The notes under the pieces are model-generated. The model searched no databases, was not told the DNA's origin, and was given only the letters and a program-made list of their open reading frames with translations. DNA of 64,000 nt from Phymatolithon calcareum. Its lineage: Eukaryota; Rhodophyta; Florideophyceae; Hapalidiales. The DNA lies in assembly GCA_977006965.1 (NCBI GenBank), contig OZ345361.1:1240001-1304000 (forward strand), read 5' to 3'. The stretch's first letter is position 1; each line of letters begins with the position of its first letter. Made by a program: the position numbers and the translations under genes. Positions 20,993 to 32,859 of this stretch are shown here, piece after piece.

Positions 20993-23631
20993 AGCTTTGT
21001 ACGACAATCACACTCCGAACAGATTGGTGCGCTGATATCCAATTCCTCCGCTCCATGACTTTCGCGCATAACCAAATCAATTAACACGATAGTAGCGACT
21101 GCAACCCATTACCCGAGCCTGCCCGAGTAGCTCGTCGGTGTCTGGACTCCATGCAGCGCAAGGTATCCCATTCTTGTTCCTCAAAGAAGCCACTGCTCCA
21201 TACACACTGGCTTTTTCACCATTTTCTGTGCCCATGGACGAGCTCCTGAATACGCACTTGAGAAGGCCCTAGGAGAAATCTCACTACGTACGGGAATCCA
21301 AAGGAACGAAACAGTTTGAGATCATGCCGTTCTAGATCGGGGGAGTTTGTACTTTCTTGTTGCGCGGAGCAGAACGCTCTGTGGAATAGTGCTGACATCC
21401 GGGGCTGCTGGGTCTTCATTGAAGCGCCCATGCGTTTCAGGAAATATCAGCACTTCCGATGGCTGAGCTTCTACATCCGAAGGTTCACGGTCATCAGAAG
21501 CTCAACGAGCAGCCGTTGTTGTATGGAAAAATGTTGCTTAAGTTATAGGATCTCATTAAATAACTCATGTGATATGAGTTGCACAGAGAACGCATATGGA
21601 TTCTGAGCCACTGCTGCATCCTCAAAAAGAAACCGTGGATGAGTTTGTGAAACGGAGATGCTCGGAATCGAGTCTGTTGTCACAAACCACTGATCAACAC
21701 TTCCGGAAGACGTAAGAGTCTCACAGAAAAATGTGGAGGTAATACTTCACCAGCTAATAACACATTGTTGCTCTGTTGTTATAGCCTTTCACCCCTGGCA
21801 GAACGGAGATAAGCCTCTACTGCGTCTCCCAGAATGCATGATGCGCGCACATTTTGTCATGAAAACAGTGGAACCTTTGACCTTACACTATTCTGGTCGG
21901 ACTGGCTCCAGATTGCAAGCCATCGAAACTGTAGATGATAAGATAATGGATGGCCTGCGCCGTGCAGAGATACGTTACAGTTGAGGCCTGAGAAATCGAT
22001 CAAGCACAATTTGTGTTGCTGCTATATCGAAAGAAGTATAAACACTGAAATCCAAGCAATGACTTTCTGAGTAAAAATGAACCAGACTGCAAAAAAAAAT
22101 CTAGATGCGCATGATGTTTTCAAGCGCAATCCGTTGTTAGGATCGCTTGGTCTTTCTAGCTCCACAGGAGTCTAAATTAAAAAAACTTGCACAAAACAGC
22201 ATGAGGTGGTTGCAAATACCTGTCTGTCGCATCAGGACTTTACATTGTCATTAAGTAGAATTCTCTCTTTCTAATTCTTGCAGAGCGTATCCCCGCGGAA
22301 CGGTTACGCACTGTCCCGACTTCAGATACATCGCACGGATGGTGGATCGCCCGTACGTAGACTCAGATATACTCTGGGGCTTCCATTTTCCCAGGAGAAA
22401 AAGGTTTATACTGACTGGATTGCTACTTCCCAGGAGTAAAAATGCCGTTTCAAGGATTGCGACTTTGGCCTGAATAGTAGGACGTTCAGGAGTGATGTGC
22501 AATTTCTAATCTTGCATATCTTTTTCTTTTCCTGCAAGAAAAACTAAGAGCGTCATCAATACCTCGATGGGCGCATACTTTTGGATCGCGCTATAATGGC
22601 GTCATCGACGAAAATATTAGCGGATATTCTCAAATCAGAAGAGTGGAGATGGCGGTGAAGTTATTTGAGGGTGCATATTTTTAGTGTCTAGAAGGTCAAT
22701 TTACTCCTTCTAGGCGGTCGTTAGAGCTCTGAAAGGTACTGTAGGATGTTCCAGGGCAACTTGTATCCACTTTTTGAAGCACGTAGTAGCGAAAAATGGA
22801 TTCTTCATTAAGACTATGCTTGGATACACAGATCTGTACTACGAAGGACCATACTTCAGAAACATGCTCGCAAACCCGTTCCGAACTTGCAAGATCTTGA
22901 GCGGCAGGCAGAGAAGACGGAGTGCTTTCCTAATTACCTAGCAGAAATAACGCCCTGTCGTAATCTGAGTAGAAGATACTTCAACAGTAAGGCACTGCCT
23001 TGCGAGCGTCATCGAGGAGAAAGCAGTTTACATACACATACATACATACAGATTTGTACTGACTAGGACTATCTTGAAAGACGCAAAAGCTCGACTTTTG
23101 TCCGATAGGGAACCTGTGATCTTTACTCTCCCATGCTGTTTACAACACTGCAAGGCAGTTTCAGAACGTTGGCGAACTCACAGAATCTCTCTTGAGCAGA
23201 GGAAAATGAGTCCCGGAGAGGTAAAAATTGGGAATAAAACGCACCCTTTACGCTGTGTCCATTTCCTTTTTAAGCAAGGTGAAATTTTTGCCACGAAAGC
23301 TTGGCTTTATTCACAAACCGACAAGCAATATCAAACTGTCCCACACTTTTGTCGTGCACCTTAACGACTTTTTTTGCATTTTTCTACATGGTAAACAGAG
23401 ACCAAGAATCACCCACCATTAGTTGCATCAAACGACATCAAGAGAAGTACTATTCCGCTCTAGTTCGTGTGAACAGATCACCCCTAAAGCAATAACTTGG
23501 TGTTGAGGAGGTGCTCTATGTGTCGATCCAAAAACGCTTGAGATTTGAGATCAACCTGAACCAGTAGATCATACCAGAATCGCAATCCACAAAACTTCCT
23601 TAGTCCAATTTTTACGTTCGGACTCGCGATC
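20993..23631. other. Intergenic region
   Basis: About 2.6 kb with no supported gene. Open frames of 60-96 codons are scattered on both strands without domain features. A short ACATACATAC microsatellite lies at 23029-23050. No inverted-repeat element was found by eye. Confidence 0.5.
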
Positions 23632-24744
23632 ATGCGGCGGTCGGCGTTCGCGAGACTGGCGCCATCCGGCGTGCGCAGAGATGGACTCCTTACGAAACTT
23701 TCCGCGCATCGCGGCATCGTATTCGCGCGTGCGAGTGCAAGCCGCGCACGCGCCTCGACTGCCGCACTCCTCATCGCGGTGCCTTTGCTCTGGGGTTCCT
23801 ATCCAACGGCGGTAAAATTCCTCGACGCAATGCCCCCGCTCCTCGTGAATGCGGGAGACGTTGGATTTGCCGCAATTTTCGCCACTATCGCTGCGCGAGG
23901 CCAATACTCCGGCCTTCTCGAGCGTCTAGCGGCGGTCGAACTTGCGACATACTTGTTCCTGGGCTCCACACTCAACGTTCTAGCGCTCGTGAATTTGTCC
24001 GCGTCACGCGCTACATTCTGGGTGCAACTCACGTCCGTTTTTGTTCCCGCCGCCGCAGCGTTCGCGGGTGAGCCGCTTCCCGCTGCCTTACCGCCTGCCG
24101 CATTCCTTGCTGCGGTCGGTGCCGCAGTCATTGCGCGCGATTCCGCCGCTGCACCTTTCGGAATGGGCGATCTGGCCGCTGTGGCTGCCGCGCTTTGCTA
24201 TAGGTAGGTGGTCTATGTCCTTGAAACTCCAAGGCGAATGGCGGTGACGCTAACGCTCCAGTTTTTGTCGTGCTTCCGCAGTGCGAATATACTCCGTCTC
24301 GAAATGCTCACTCGCGCCGGAGCAGTAACTCCTCGTGCCGCACTTGTGCGCGATACTTACGTCGCGGAGTCTGGTATGGCGCTTGCCGCCGCCGCCGCTG
24401 CTGCATTGTTTCCTGGTGATGTTGCCGATTATGTGGCTGCGTTGCCAACATTAAACGGCACTGACTTTGCCGCCGCTGCTGCCGGTGTTTTGTGGATCGG
24501 TATTGCGACGTCGGCACTCGCCACTTGGGCACAAGTTGCGGGACAGGCACGGGTAGGTCCGAGTCGTGCCGCGGTTGTGTACTCGGCACAGCCGGTGTGT
24601 GCAATGCTTATTGCGTATATCGCGGGCGTTGAGACGCCGACTGTGAATGAGATTATTGGCGGGATCCTCATATCTTTAGCAGCTGTCGTCGCTACAAATG
24701 TTGGCGAAGAGCGCGAACTAGATGTCGGGGAAAAAGATGCTTGA
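23632..24744 (+). CDS. DMT/EamA transporter 1, predicted plastid envelope
   Basis: Metabolite carrier of the drug/metabolite transporter superfamily with about ten membrane helices in two EamA halves. Exons 23632-24203 and 24282-24744, 344 aa. The 78-bp intron is phase 2 (TATAG|GTAGGT ... CCGCAG|T) with CTAAC upstream of the acceptor, joining ALCYS to ANILRLEML. The first 45 residues (MRRSAFARLAPSGVRR...) are Arg/Ser/Ala-rich with an early Phe, like a plastid transit peptide. EamA features include PLLWGSYPTAVKFL, SASRATFWVQLTSVFVPAAAA and ARVGPSRAAVVYSAQPVCAMLIAYI. Closest relatives known to me are plastid members in plants. Paralogue of the gene at 26334-27486; substrate unknown. Confidence 0.88.
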
Positions 24745-26333
24745 GAATTTCGACTCACTGTTCCTTTTGGGAAATGAAGAATATCGCCCTGGCGACAGTA
24801 GCAAGTGCATCGGAATTTGAATTTTTGTACTTTGTCACGTACTTGGGGTCACAGTTGTGTGTTGTGCTCCACTATGCTTTCTTTCTTTCTTTTTTGCAGA
24901 AAACGCTAACTAAAGTTAACGCCTGGGGATGGTTTCAAACTGCCCCTCATTGCTCATGAATTTGAGAACTTCGAACGGTTTCTCATTGCATATTTCCTCT
25001 ACCGTTTTTGCTGCCAACTCTACCAATAGTCTGGCGTCTTGATACAGTCCGTCCCTACAGCGTAGGAGTGGAGCATGATGCTCCACGGTCTCCTTTGTTC
25101 CCCACTGAGCAGGCCTTTCATATAGAGTCGCATTCAACTGAGCCATCTTGAAAAGCTGCTACCAGTGAGCAACATTGTCCGGGAAGCTGATTGAGGGTAG
25201 TTTCAGCACGCCTGTGACTTGCATTGAGCTCCTTCTGCATGTTCGAAACGAGTCGCTCTCGTCCACTATGTTTTGGACGAGGGCGACTCGTTTGCGATGC
25301 AGTCTCTTCGGATGTGTACAATATAAAGTCGATTAATCAAGCGTTGAGACCGCAAACGAAGAGACGTTTCATATGAAAAGCATCTGCAAGTCTCAGAGAT
25401 GCATTTCACTTGAATGGTCTCGTTGTTTTCCCGTTCGTCGATGAACTCAGATTATGAGTTCGTTCCCATATCTTGCAATTGTATAAACTTTTGCAGGGCA
25501 TAGCAGCGCTCGAGGTTCTTGAGCTCGTGCCGCGAGAGTGCCTCGTAGTAGACCTAATGGTAGGCGCTGCATAATCTGAGATGCTAGCACGAAAATTGTC
25601 CATCTATGCCAGCATTACCAATGTGATTGACTGTCCTCTGATCGAGAAGGCTGCTGTAGAAGGGAAGTGGCATATGAGTGTCCTTGTGGAGAAGAAATGC
25701 AGTGCGAAATAAACGAGCGAATGCTTTCACACTTTTTATCAGTACGAACGGTTCTGCCAAAGACTCTGTGATTTGTCCGTTCAGCAACTGATGCCCAAAG
25801 CAGGACCGTATGGCCGGGATTAGACTTGGAGCGAGGCGATGCTCAGTGACGAGTAAAACTGATGTACAGTCTACGGTCCAAGGCATGTCCCAACGTCATC
25901 CAATATAAGGCCATTCCACAATATAGAAGGGCCAGCTTTTCGTCCTCCCGACGCCACGCATCTAGGAACAACTTCCACATACAGAATTGCCGAGTGCTTC
26001 TGCTCAACTTCTATTTTTTCTCATTCTTGACATTGTGACCAGCGGAAAAAATCTTTCAGTATTGGTGCGTAAAACGGATTTAGCCTTGAGAAACAATGCC
26101 GGAGAGGTATTATTCCTACCCCCCAAAAGGCCGTCTTCAGAGCCTCCAGGTCGAACAACCACCGTGGCTGCTGCGGATGGAACCGCTTATTGAACGAGCG
26201 AAAGACACAGAGAAAAAGAATAATAGTTTTCAAATAGTTAGGAAGAGTACCGCTCTGCGAGAATAAGCCCCAAAAATATGTACCAAGCGATAGGTCCTCC
26301 AAAATTGTACAAAAAGGTTCAGGAGAAACTAGC
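24745..26333. other. Spacer between two convergent DMT genes
   Basis: About 1.6 kb with no supported gene. It contains a local inverted repeat near 25237-25285 (ACGAGTCGCTCTCGTCC ... GGACGAGGGCGACTCGT), able to form a hairpin of about 17 bp arms. Both transporter genes terminate into this spacer. Confidence 0.55.
25242..25295. repeat. Short hairpin in the DMT spacer
   Basis: Arms AACGAGTCGCTCTCGTCC and GGACGAGGGCGACTCGTT flank a short loop with TATGTTTT. Two mismatched positions only. It could be a transcript-end structure or a small fold-back; no evidence decides. Confidence 0.6.
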
Positions 26334-27486
26334 TCACAAGTCCTCTCTATTTGCCTTCAGTGAGTCTGGCTCACGCTCCCCACCAGCATTGGCAGCAACA
26401 ACAGCCGCTGCGGAGATAAGAATTCCTCCAAGAATTTCGTTCATCGTGGGCGTCTCCACACCCGAAAGAAACGCAATAAGCATTGAACACACCGGTTGTG
26501 CTGAGTAGACGACGGCCGCACGACTGGGTCCAACACGTTTTTGCCCCGCGATCTGCGCCCATGTTGCCAGTGCAGACGTCGCAACGCCGATCCATAAGAC
26601 GCCAGCACCTGCAGCAGCCATTTCCACGCCGGACAATCTAGGAATTACAGCAAGATACTCGCGCACTGCGCCCGGCTTCGCCGCCGCCGCTACCGCGACT
26701 GCGAGCGCCAAAGCACATTGCGCAAAGTACGTGTCGCGCACGAGCGCAGCGGGAGGCGCGACCGCTCGTGCGCGCGATAAAATTTCCAGACGGAGCACGT
26801 GTGCGCTACAGCGCTCAAGAAGGGCTTGTCAGCATCAACTGTTCGCGCATGCGAGTGACTAAATGCGGCACAATCTGTACTCGCAGCGGTACAAAAATGA
26901 CGACATGTGCCTACCTGTAGCACATAGCGGCGGCAACACCGGCAATATCGCCCAGGCCAACCGAAGCTGTTACGGAGTCGCGTGAGATGACGGCGGCGCC
27001 GAGCGCCGCGATGGCGGCGGCGGGTGGCAAAACGGCGGGAATCGGGTCCCCGATGAGCGCGGCAGCGGTTGGGACAAACACTGAGGTGAGCTGCATCCAA
27101 AAGGCTGCGCGAGATGCAGACAGTAGTGATAACGCTTGAAGATTCAATACGGATCCGGCAAAAAGGTAGAGCGCTAGCTCTGCTGCCGCAATGCGTTCGC
27201 GAATGGCGGACTCATGCTCACGGGCAATCACGGCCGCGATTAGCGCTGCACAGGCACAGGCGCCTGCGTTCAAGACCGCTGGCGGCATGTCGCCTAGCAA
27301 TTTCACAGACGTTCCGAAAGTGCCCCAGAGAAAAGGCACTGCTCCGAGCAACACGAACGTGGAGGAACGGGCTCGATCGCCGCCGGCGCATGCGACGACG
27401 AAGGGTCGCCGCCTGCATGAAGATGGGTTGCGGAATTTTACACGCGCAGCCGCGGCCGCCGATGCGACGAAAGCGGTGCGGTGCAT
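26334..27486 (-). CDS. DMT/EamA transporter 2, predicted plastid envelope
   Basis: Paralogue of the gene at 23632-24744, on the opposite strand. Exons 27486-26915 and 26805-26334 (minus), 347 aa. The 109-bp intron (TACAG|GTAGGC ... CTGTAG|C) has the same position and phase, and exon 1 has exactly the same length (572 bp) as in the paralogue. The leader MHRTAFVASAAAAARV has the early AFV seen in red-algal plastid precursors. Membrane core: PFLWGTFGTSVKLLGDMPP, SASRAAFWMQLTSVFVPTAAA, RVGPSRAAVVYSAQPVCSMLIAF. Shared features imply an inverted duplication followed by divergence. Substrate unknown. Confidence 0.88.
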
Positions 27487-27789
27487 AATTTGCCGTGACG
27501 GCTAGAGAACTTCGGTTGCTCTCCGGTGCGCTACAGTTGACGTCCACGTTAGAGCTAGCTTAGAAGGCCATGTTGAGCAAGCCCTTGGGATGCGGTAGGG
27601 ATCTAATCCAGGGCGAGAGATTGGATCACGTTTTGATCTCCTTGCACCGCTGGATCAATCAAAAAACGCTCCCCGCGAGGGGTATATTGTATAGTCGTGT
27701 AGACTTTATAGAAGCAGATAGGACCCCACTTTACTTTTCGCAAAAAGGCGTACTCGAACCGACGCGCACCAAATACGGTCTCCTTCGCA

Positions 27790-28005
27790 ATGTTGGGCGT
27801 GCTTTCGACTGTGTCGCGTGCAGTCAATGCTGTCGATACCGCTTTCAATTCTGTGATGAACGAAGTTGCGGGGCTGTGGAGGTATGCAGAAGACTACGGG
27901 TGGCCAGTCTTGGTTGGATGTCTCGCGTTTGTCAGTTTCAGCGGTCGAGTACGAGACGCACTGCACCAGCGCCGTGCCGAGAGACGGTTCACACATGCGG
28001 ATTGA
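27790..28005 (+). CDS. Small single-pass membrane ORF, weakly SelS/VIMP-like
   Basis: A 71-aa open frame from ATG 27790, in a gap of 600 bp between DMT2 (divergent) and the SLC35F6-like gene (convergent). It has an amphipathic start, one membrane segment (YGWPVLVGCLAFVSF) and a basic end (RVRDALHQRRAERRF). The YGW...LLGC hydrophobic run followed by an Arg-rich helix recalls the membrane anchor of selenoprotein S (VIMP), but the long coiled coil and C terminus of that family are absent and there is no room for another exon. May be a genuine small protein or a chance frame. Confidence 0.4.
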   Translation: MLGVLSTVSRAVNAVDTAFNSVMNEVAGLWRYAEDYGWPVLVGCLAFVSFSGRVRDALHQRRAERRFTHAD

Positions 28006-28091
28006 CAATGAATAGGATGACATGCGACAACTTTGTAACCAAAAAGTAAATCAATTTTACTCTATCTTTCGACTTATTCTCCTGATTGCGG

Positions 28092-29504
28092 TTAGTGGTG
28101 AGGGCTGCGCGGGCTAGCACCTGACGGGGCATGACGCTGGCGAAGGCTGGAAGACAGTCCAGCCCTGGTGTACGAAGCCGGTGTACCCGCGAGCAAATAC
28201 GATCCGTGACTCGCAGAACCGACAAGATGGCCGATGAAACTTCCTGTCTGCTCCTCATCCTCATCTTCTTCGTCATCGTCGGAAGCGCCATCAATCGCGA
28301 CTGCCACTGAACGCTCCACTTTTTGCACCGGGACTGTGGGGGCGACAGCGGCATCGTACACCGTTGCGGCCGGTGCTTCACTGTTCATTGTGCGCATGGC
28401 GATCTTTTCACCCTCAGCGATGCGAGTCTTGTAGTCCGCTACAAGACTTTCGTAGTTATACGTGAGCGTGCCGGCAATGAGGAAGCCGAAGCCAATGAGC
28501 TGAAGGAACGACCAAACCGTCCACTTCTCCCCTAGACGACCGTCTGAGATGACATAATAAATGAACAGGTCTGCCACCCATACGCATAGTGTGCGCAAAG
28601 TTTCAATCACGACGCGATGCACGGCAGATAAATTTTCCGTAACCTCCATACCGCAAACGTTATAGAAGAGCATCATAGTCATGTCGGCGCCGATGATAGC
28701 GGCAACTTTCCACGAATGAAAAAACATATACAGCGCATCTGCAAAATCCTCCAGTCGTCCATGATCACGACCTGGGATAAACATTAGGATGGGAAACACC
28801 CACAGCAAGCAATGCGCGACACCGAAGAGACCTTCCCATGCGACAATACGAACAGAGCTCATTCGAAGATCCTGTAGTAAAAACTCCTCCATGACAACCT
28901 GTGCAGCCTGCAGAATCTGACCGAGCAGAATGATAATCACACCAAGGGAGACATTCTTACGAGCCTTTCCCGGGCCCTCAGCGGCGATATTTGCCGCTCC
29001 CACCAACGCAATACCGGCAACGCAAAGCGAAATACCTGCGCAATTGTGCCACGTGAGACGACGACGAAGAAAAATGACGGACAGAAGAGCAGTCCATACA
29101 AGCATTGCACCCCGTAGCATCTGATAGACACTCACAGTAGTGTAAAGAAGACCGGTAGTACCGCAAGCGGTGGCGAAAAGATCGAGCAAAGTTGGCAAAC
29201 TGATAATCCATATCGATTGCGACGGCTCCGACGACGGTACACCCGTGATGCCATTCGGAAGAAGCGGTTGACACTCCTGATCATTCGCTGGGATGGATGA
29301 ACGACGACGTGGAAGGTCAAGAATAATGCAGAACGACATGCCGAGAAACATGGCTAACACTTGAAACCAGGGCTTTTCGAACGGGGCGGATCCACCGAAA
29401 CGACTGGGTGCTTCCACGGAGTAGATGAGTTTCGCAAGGAGCGAACACATGGTGCCGAAGAACACCATACCGCATACCGCGACAGGCGCAGAGAGCTTCA
29501 CCAT
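28092..29504 (-). CDS. SLC35F6: SLC35F6-like nucleotide-sugar/drug-metabolite family carrier
   Basis: Ten-helix carrier of the SLC35F group. Single exon, 470 aa, ATG at 29504. Diagnostic matches to SLC35F6: the VYQMLRGAMLVWTALLSVIFLRRRL segment, CVAGIALVGAANI, IILLGQILQAAQVVMEEFLL, WEGLFGVAHCLLWV and SAVHRVVIETLRTLCVWVADL followed by LQLIGFGFLIAGTLTYN. The C-terminal 110 residues are cytosolic and disordered with an acidic run (DDDEEDEDEE), longer than in animal homologues. Animal members sit in lysosomal or mitochondrial membranes; location and substrate here are unknown. Confidence 0.88.
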   Translation of the reverse strand: MVKLSAPVAVCGMVFFGTMCSLLAKLIYSVEAPSRFGGSAPFEKPWFQVLAMFLGMSFCIILDLPRRRSSIPANDQECQPLLPNGITGVPSSEPSQSIWIISLPTLLDLFATACGTTGLLYTTVSVYQMLRGAMLVWTALLSVIFLRRRLTWHNCAGISLCVAGIALVGAANIAAEGPGKARKNVSLGVIIILLGQILQAAQVVMEEFLLQDLRMSSVRIVAWEGLFGVAHCLLWVFPILMFIPGRDHGRLEDFADALYMFFHSWKVAAIIGADMTMMLFYNVCGMEVTENLSAVHRVVIETLRTLCVWVADLFIYYVISDGRLGEKWTVWSFLQLIGFGFLIAGTLTYNYESLVADYKTRIAEGEKIAMRTMNSEAPAATVYDAAVAPTVPVQKVERSVAVAIDGASDDDEEDEDEEQTGSFIGHLVGSASHGSYLLAGTPASYTRAGLSSSLRQRHAPSGASPRSPHH

Positions 29505-30272
29505 TGCGCTGCGAGGCGGCCGGTGAGTCAGGGAGATGGTTGCGCCGGCGGTGACGGTAGGGTGGGGAAGTGGTTGTCGGGGGTGCTGGTGGACAGTGGT
29601 GGCATGTACAGTACTGGGGTTGTGACCTTCGCACTATATTAGAATGGCGATTATTCTACGCGAATTCACCCGCGGGCAATTCGGCAACGATTAAAGGAGG
29701 GCGAGATCAGAGGGGAACATTGCACGTGTCTCGGTGAGAGCACTGCTGTGCTCTCACTGGACGGTGTGGGGAGGCGTGGCATGTGGGCATGTACGGTTGC
29801 AGTCATAGGAAATGGCTAGCTGATGGCCCGCGCTCTCCACGACACTGTCGGGCAGCTCGCCCTGTAATGCCTCGGTTACAGCGGTGAAGTGCACCTCGCA
29901 TCGCCCTGAAAGATCATGGTCTTGTGTGAGGTCGTGCGACCTCACATATGTGCGAGCATGTGCTCGTCCTACTAAAATTAGTATGAAAGCTCCAGTAGCG
30001 ATACCGAAATACAGTATTATGATATCATATGTTCGAGGAATAAATAGGAAACTTTTCAAGTGAAAGTCAACATGCGTTCATACGAGATTAAAGATTAATT
30101 TTTTAACACCCAATTTGGGAGTAAACCAGCACCCAAAACGCTGTTTTCAGGAATATTGTAAGTACCGATTTCCGCAAATGGCAAGCTAGCAGTGAATTTT
30201 TTTTGTCGGTAATGGTAGAGAACGGAATGGAAAAGACGAAACGAACCTCGGTTCAGCGATGGCGAGAGTGAA

Positions 30273-30881
30273 TAACAGGGGGTACCGAAAAAATCGCAAA
30301 ACGCGATCGAGATTTTTTAGAAGGGTACAGTCTGTGCGCATGAGGTCCATTTAATACAAATTTTTGTTCAAAAGGAAGCCAACACAAACAGTAGTGTTCA
30401 ATCCGAGCGACGAGCTCCGAGTCGGTCGTCGTGAAGAGCAAGAACAAGGAGAAGACACCCCTTCAAACGGCCCCAATTTGAAAATGCAACAAAAAAACAA
30501 CACAAAGCGTCTATCATAAAATTAACAAAAAAACAATGCTGACCCAGCACGAGTCCTCCCCCATCAACACCTCGAAGTTCTACAGTCTATGCCTTCTGCG
30601 ACGGTCCGGCCTGTGCTGTGCGTCCCTTTCACTTTTCGGCGGCATTGCTCGGCGTACAGTTGGACGATTTCGCCAGTTTCTTCTCGAGAACGCTTGAACG
30701 TAGAGTGGTCTCTAGCGTGGCGAAGTTTCAGCACATTCATTACAGTACTCGTGGAGATATGCCTAACTTTCTACTGGTCTTCGGGCCATTTTTTGCGTAA
30801 CTGCTCGTTTTCTGATCAATTTTAACCATTTTTAACATGTTATTATTTCGAACCGTGTTATAATTTCGGTACCCCCTGTTA
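30273..30881. mobile_element. 609-bp TIR element nested in the outer element
   Basis: Perfect 18-bp terminal inverted repeats: TAACAGGGGGTACCGAAA at 30273-30290 and its exact reverse complement at 30864-30881. Interior is A/T-rich and non-coding. Its position inside 30097-31512 means it either inserted later or is the inner part of one compound element. Confidence 0.8.
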
Positions 30882-31237
30882 GGCCAGGAAGAGGCTGCAA
30901 AAATTACCAGTTCACAATTTTTCGCGGGAATGTGTCACGACAAAAGTTATCAAAAAATTAGAAAACGGCGCATGCTAGCATGCGACGGGTCGGGGGCAGT
31001 TTGTGCGCTAAATGACGGACCGCACTAAAGCTCTGTATTGGCCAAGAAGTGTCTTAAGCATGAGAGCATTTACAGTAAGAGCGCCTGAGGCAGACGACTG
31101 TGCACTGCAACGGCGCATGACCGAATTGATTTGGCATGACTCCTCCCAAACCCCTTCAAAACACCGCACACATATTATGATATGAATATGGTATCATTTT
31201 TTTGTAAGTTTGCTTCCAAAATCTGCGTTTTTTTTAG

Positions 31238-31285
31238 CACCTATCGATGACACCAGGGGAGTGTAACATTCCCCTGATGACACAT
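31238..31285. repeat. Short hairpin inside the outer TIR element
   Basis: TGACACCAGGGGAGTGT is followed by AACATTCCCCTGATGACA; the arms CAGGGGA(A/G)TGT pair across a minimal loop near 31263. Confidence 0.6.
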
Positions 31286-31539
31286 ACACTAAATACTCCG
31301 ACTACAAAATCGATGTACGAGCAAACTTACATCGCCTCTCTCTTCCTAACGAAGCAAGAAGGTAGCATGAGCGCTACAGATCTGTAGTCGTAGGGGTTCT
31401 CTCCACCATTTCGGAAAAAAATAAATGATGTCGGCAGAGAAACAAAAAACATGGTCCGTGTAAAAATGCAAAAAAAGTGCCGGTTTACTCCCAAATTGAG
31501 TGTTAAAAAATTCATGTCGGTTCCAATGTAAGAGATCTT

Positions 31540-31930
31540 GAGAGAGGGACCTTGAGAATTCGATTTTTGCGTCCGTACTTCCAGTCTGGAAAAGTCCTCA
31601 TACCCAGGCCCAAATATTTTCACTGGTAATGAGGACGCGGCATAGGTTTGGCGTGGCTGATGTGCTCATCTACGGGACATTTTTACTCATAACGATTTTT
31701 AGTTTTCGGAAGTGGAATTGCTTTTCAACCAAACTTTTCGTGATGTTTCAAGTTTTTACTCAAAAGTGTGCGAAAACATCTGAAGCGAAAGTTTGCAAAT
31801 TAACACTCAGCCACTGAAAACCTATGCCGCGTCCTGGTAACCAGTCCACGAAATAATGACTGGTAATGAGGACTTTTTTGACTGGGTCTATGCCGCGATT
31901 TTGATGAATTCTCAAGAAGGCCCCTCTGAC
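31540..31930. mobile_element. MITE family A, copy 2
   Basis: Same orientation and almost the same sequence as 5977-6370, including the end motifs AGAGGGACC...GAGAATTC and GAATTCTCAAGAAGGCCCCTCTGAC, with a 3-bp deletion in the left end and scattered substitutions. It lies 27 bp beyond the end of the 1.4-kb TIR element. Confidence 0.85.
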
Positions 31931-32441
31931 AGCGCACTGGTGCATTCCACAGTTCTGTGTGAGGTCGCACTAAAAACTGCCGCAACGAATTTACGTAACC
32001 TACAGCGCTCTTGATTCTCGCATCAAGAGGACTGAAGATTACGTAAATTCGCCGACCATTGCGGAGTTCTTGCACAGCGATACAGTACAGTGCAGCATTG
32101 GGGGGTTTGAGTATTGTGTGCTTTGAGCTCGACATTGCCAACTTACTGATTTCCTCCCTGGCATACGCTATGACTGTACACTAAATACTGTACTGTATCA
32201 AGACAATATAGTACCTGATCCACACATCCATGGCGTAGCCTACTGTACAGTGGGAAATAATGTTTTTCTTCATGCCGCTCCCGCGTAGTTCCGCCCTCGA
32301 CGGCCTTTTCATCCCAACTACAGTATTTTTCTGCAGTCCACGCTTCCATTCTGTTCTGGGGTGACCTGTTTTCCGTCCTTCTAGTATCATACGGTGTTCC
32401 AAAACACTGAGGACGTGCACCGTGCATCTCCCACAAATATA

Positions 32442-32859
32442 CAGTCAGGCCTCGATAAATGGATGGGCAATGTGGAATGGTCCAATATTCTCAAAATCGA
32501 GGTTATTCTCAAGTCGAATTTTGAATCATAAGTTTTGGATCACACGTGTGCTGAACAGTAGCTTTACACCACTGTGTCAACTTTTACTGTACTGTACTGT
32601 ATGCCAATGGCAGGAGAAACATGAAAAGTACTTACAGTATTCTACGAGTGAGGATATGCTCCGTGTACGCTGAACAAAATTATAACAAAATTTAAGGTAT
32701 GCCCCGTGACCTCGAACATGAAAAAATCCCCCTATCAAATATTCTAGAATACTTTAATTTTCGTTAAATTTAGGCGGATACGGTATTCGTGGAGCACACG
32801 ATTTTGCTGATAACCGAGGTTATTCTAAAAAAGAGGTTCCATTTATCGAGGTCTGACTG
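32442..32859. mobile_element. pogo/Tigger-like MITE with TA target duplication
   Basis: A 418-bp element with ends CAGTCAGGCCTCGATAAATG and its near-exact inverted copy, flanked on both sides by TA (32440-32441 and 32860-32861). A sub-terminal CGAGGTTATTCT recurs in inverted context. The CAGT(N)..CCTCG(A)TAAA end with a TA duplication is the pattern of pogo/Tigger elements of the Tc1-mariner superfamily. No transposase inside. Confidence 0.8.

Larger units (their letters stand above)
30097..31512. mobile_element. 1.4-kb non-autonomous TIR element (outer)
   Basis: Terminal inverted repeats of 36 bp (30097-30132 and 31477-31512) differ at only two positions; the shared core is CAATTTGGGAGTAAACC. 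The 1416-bp interior has no transposase frame. It contains a second, smaller inverted-repeat element. No clear target duplication could be assigned. Confidence 0.8.
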
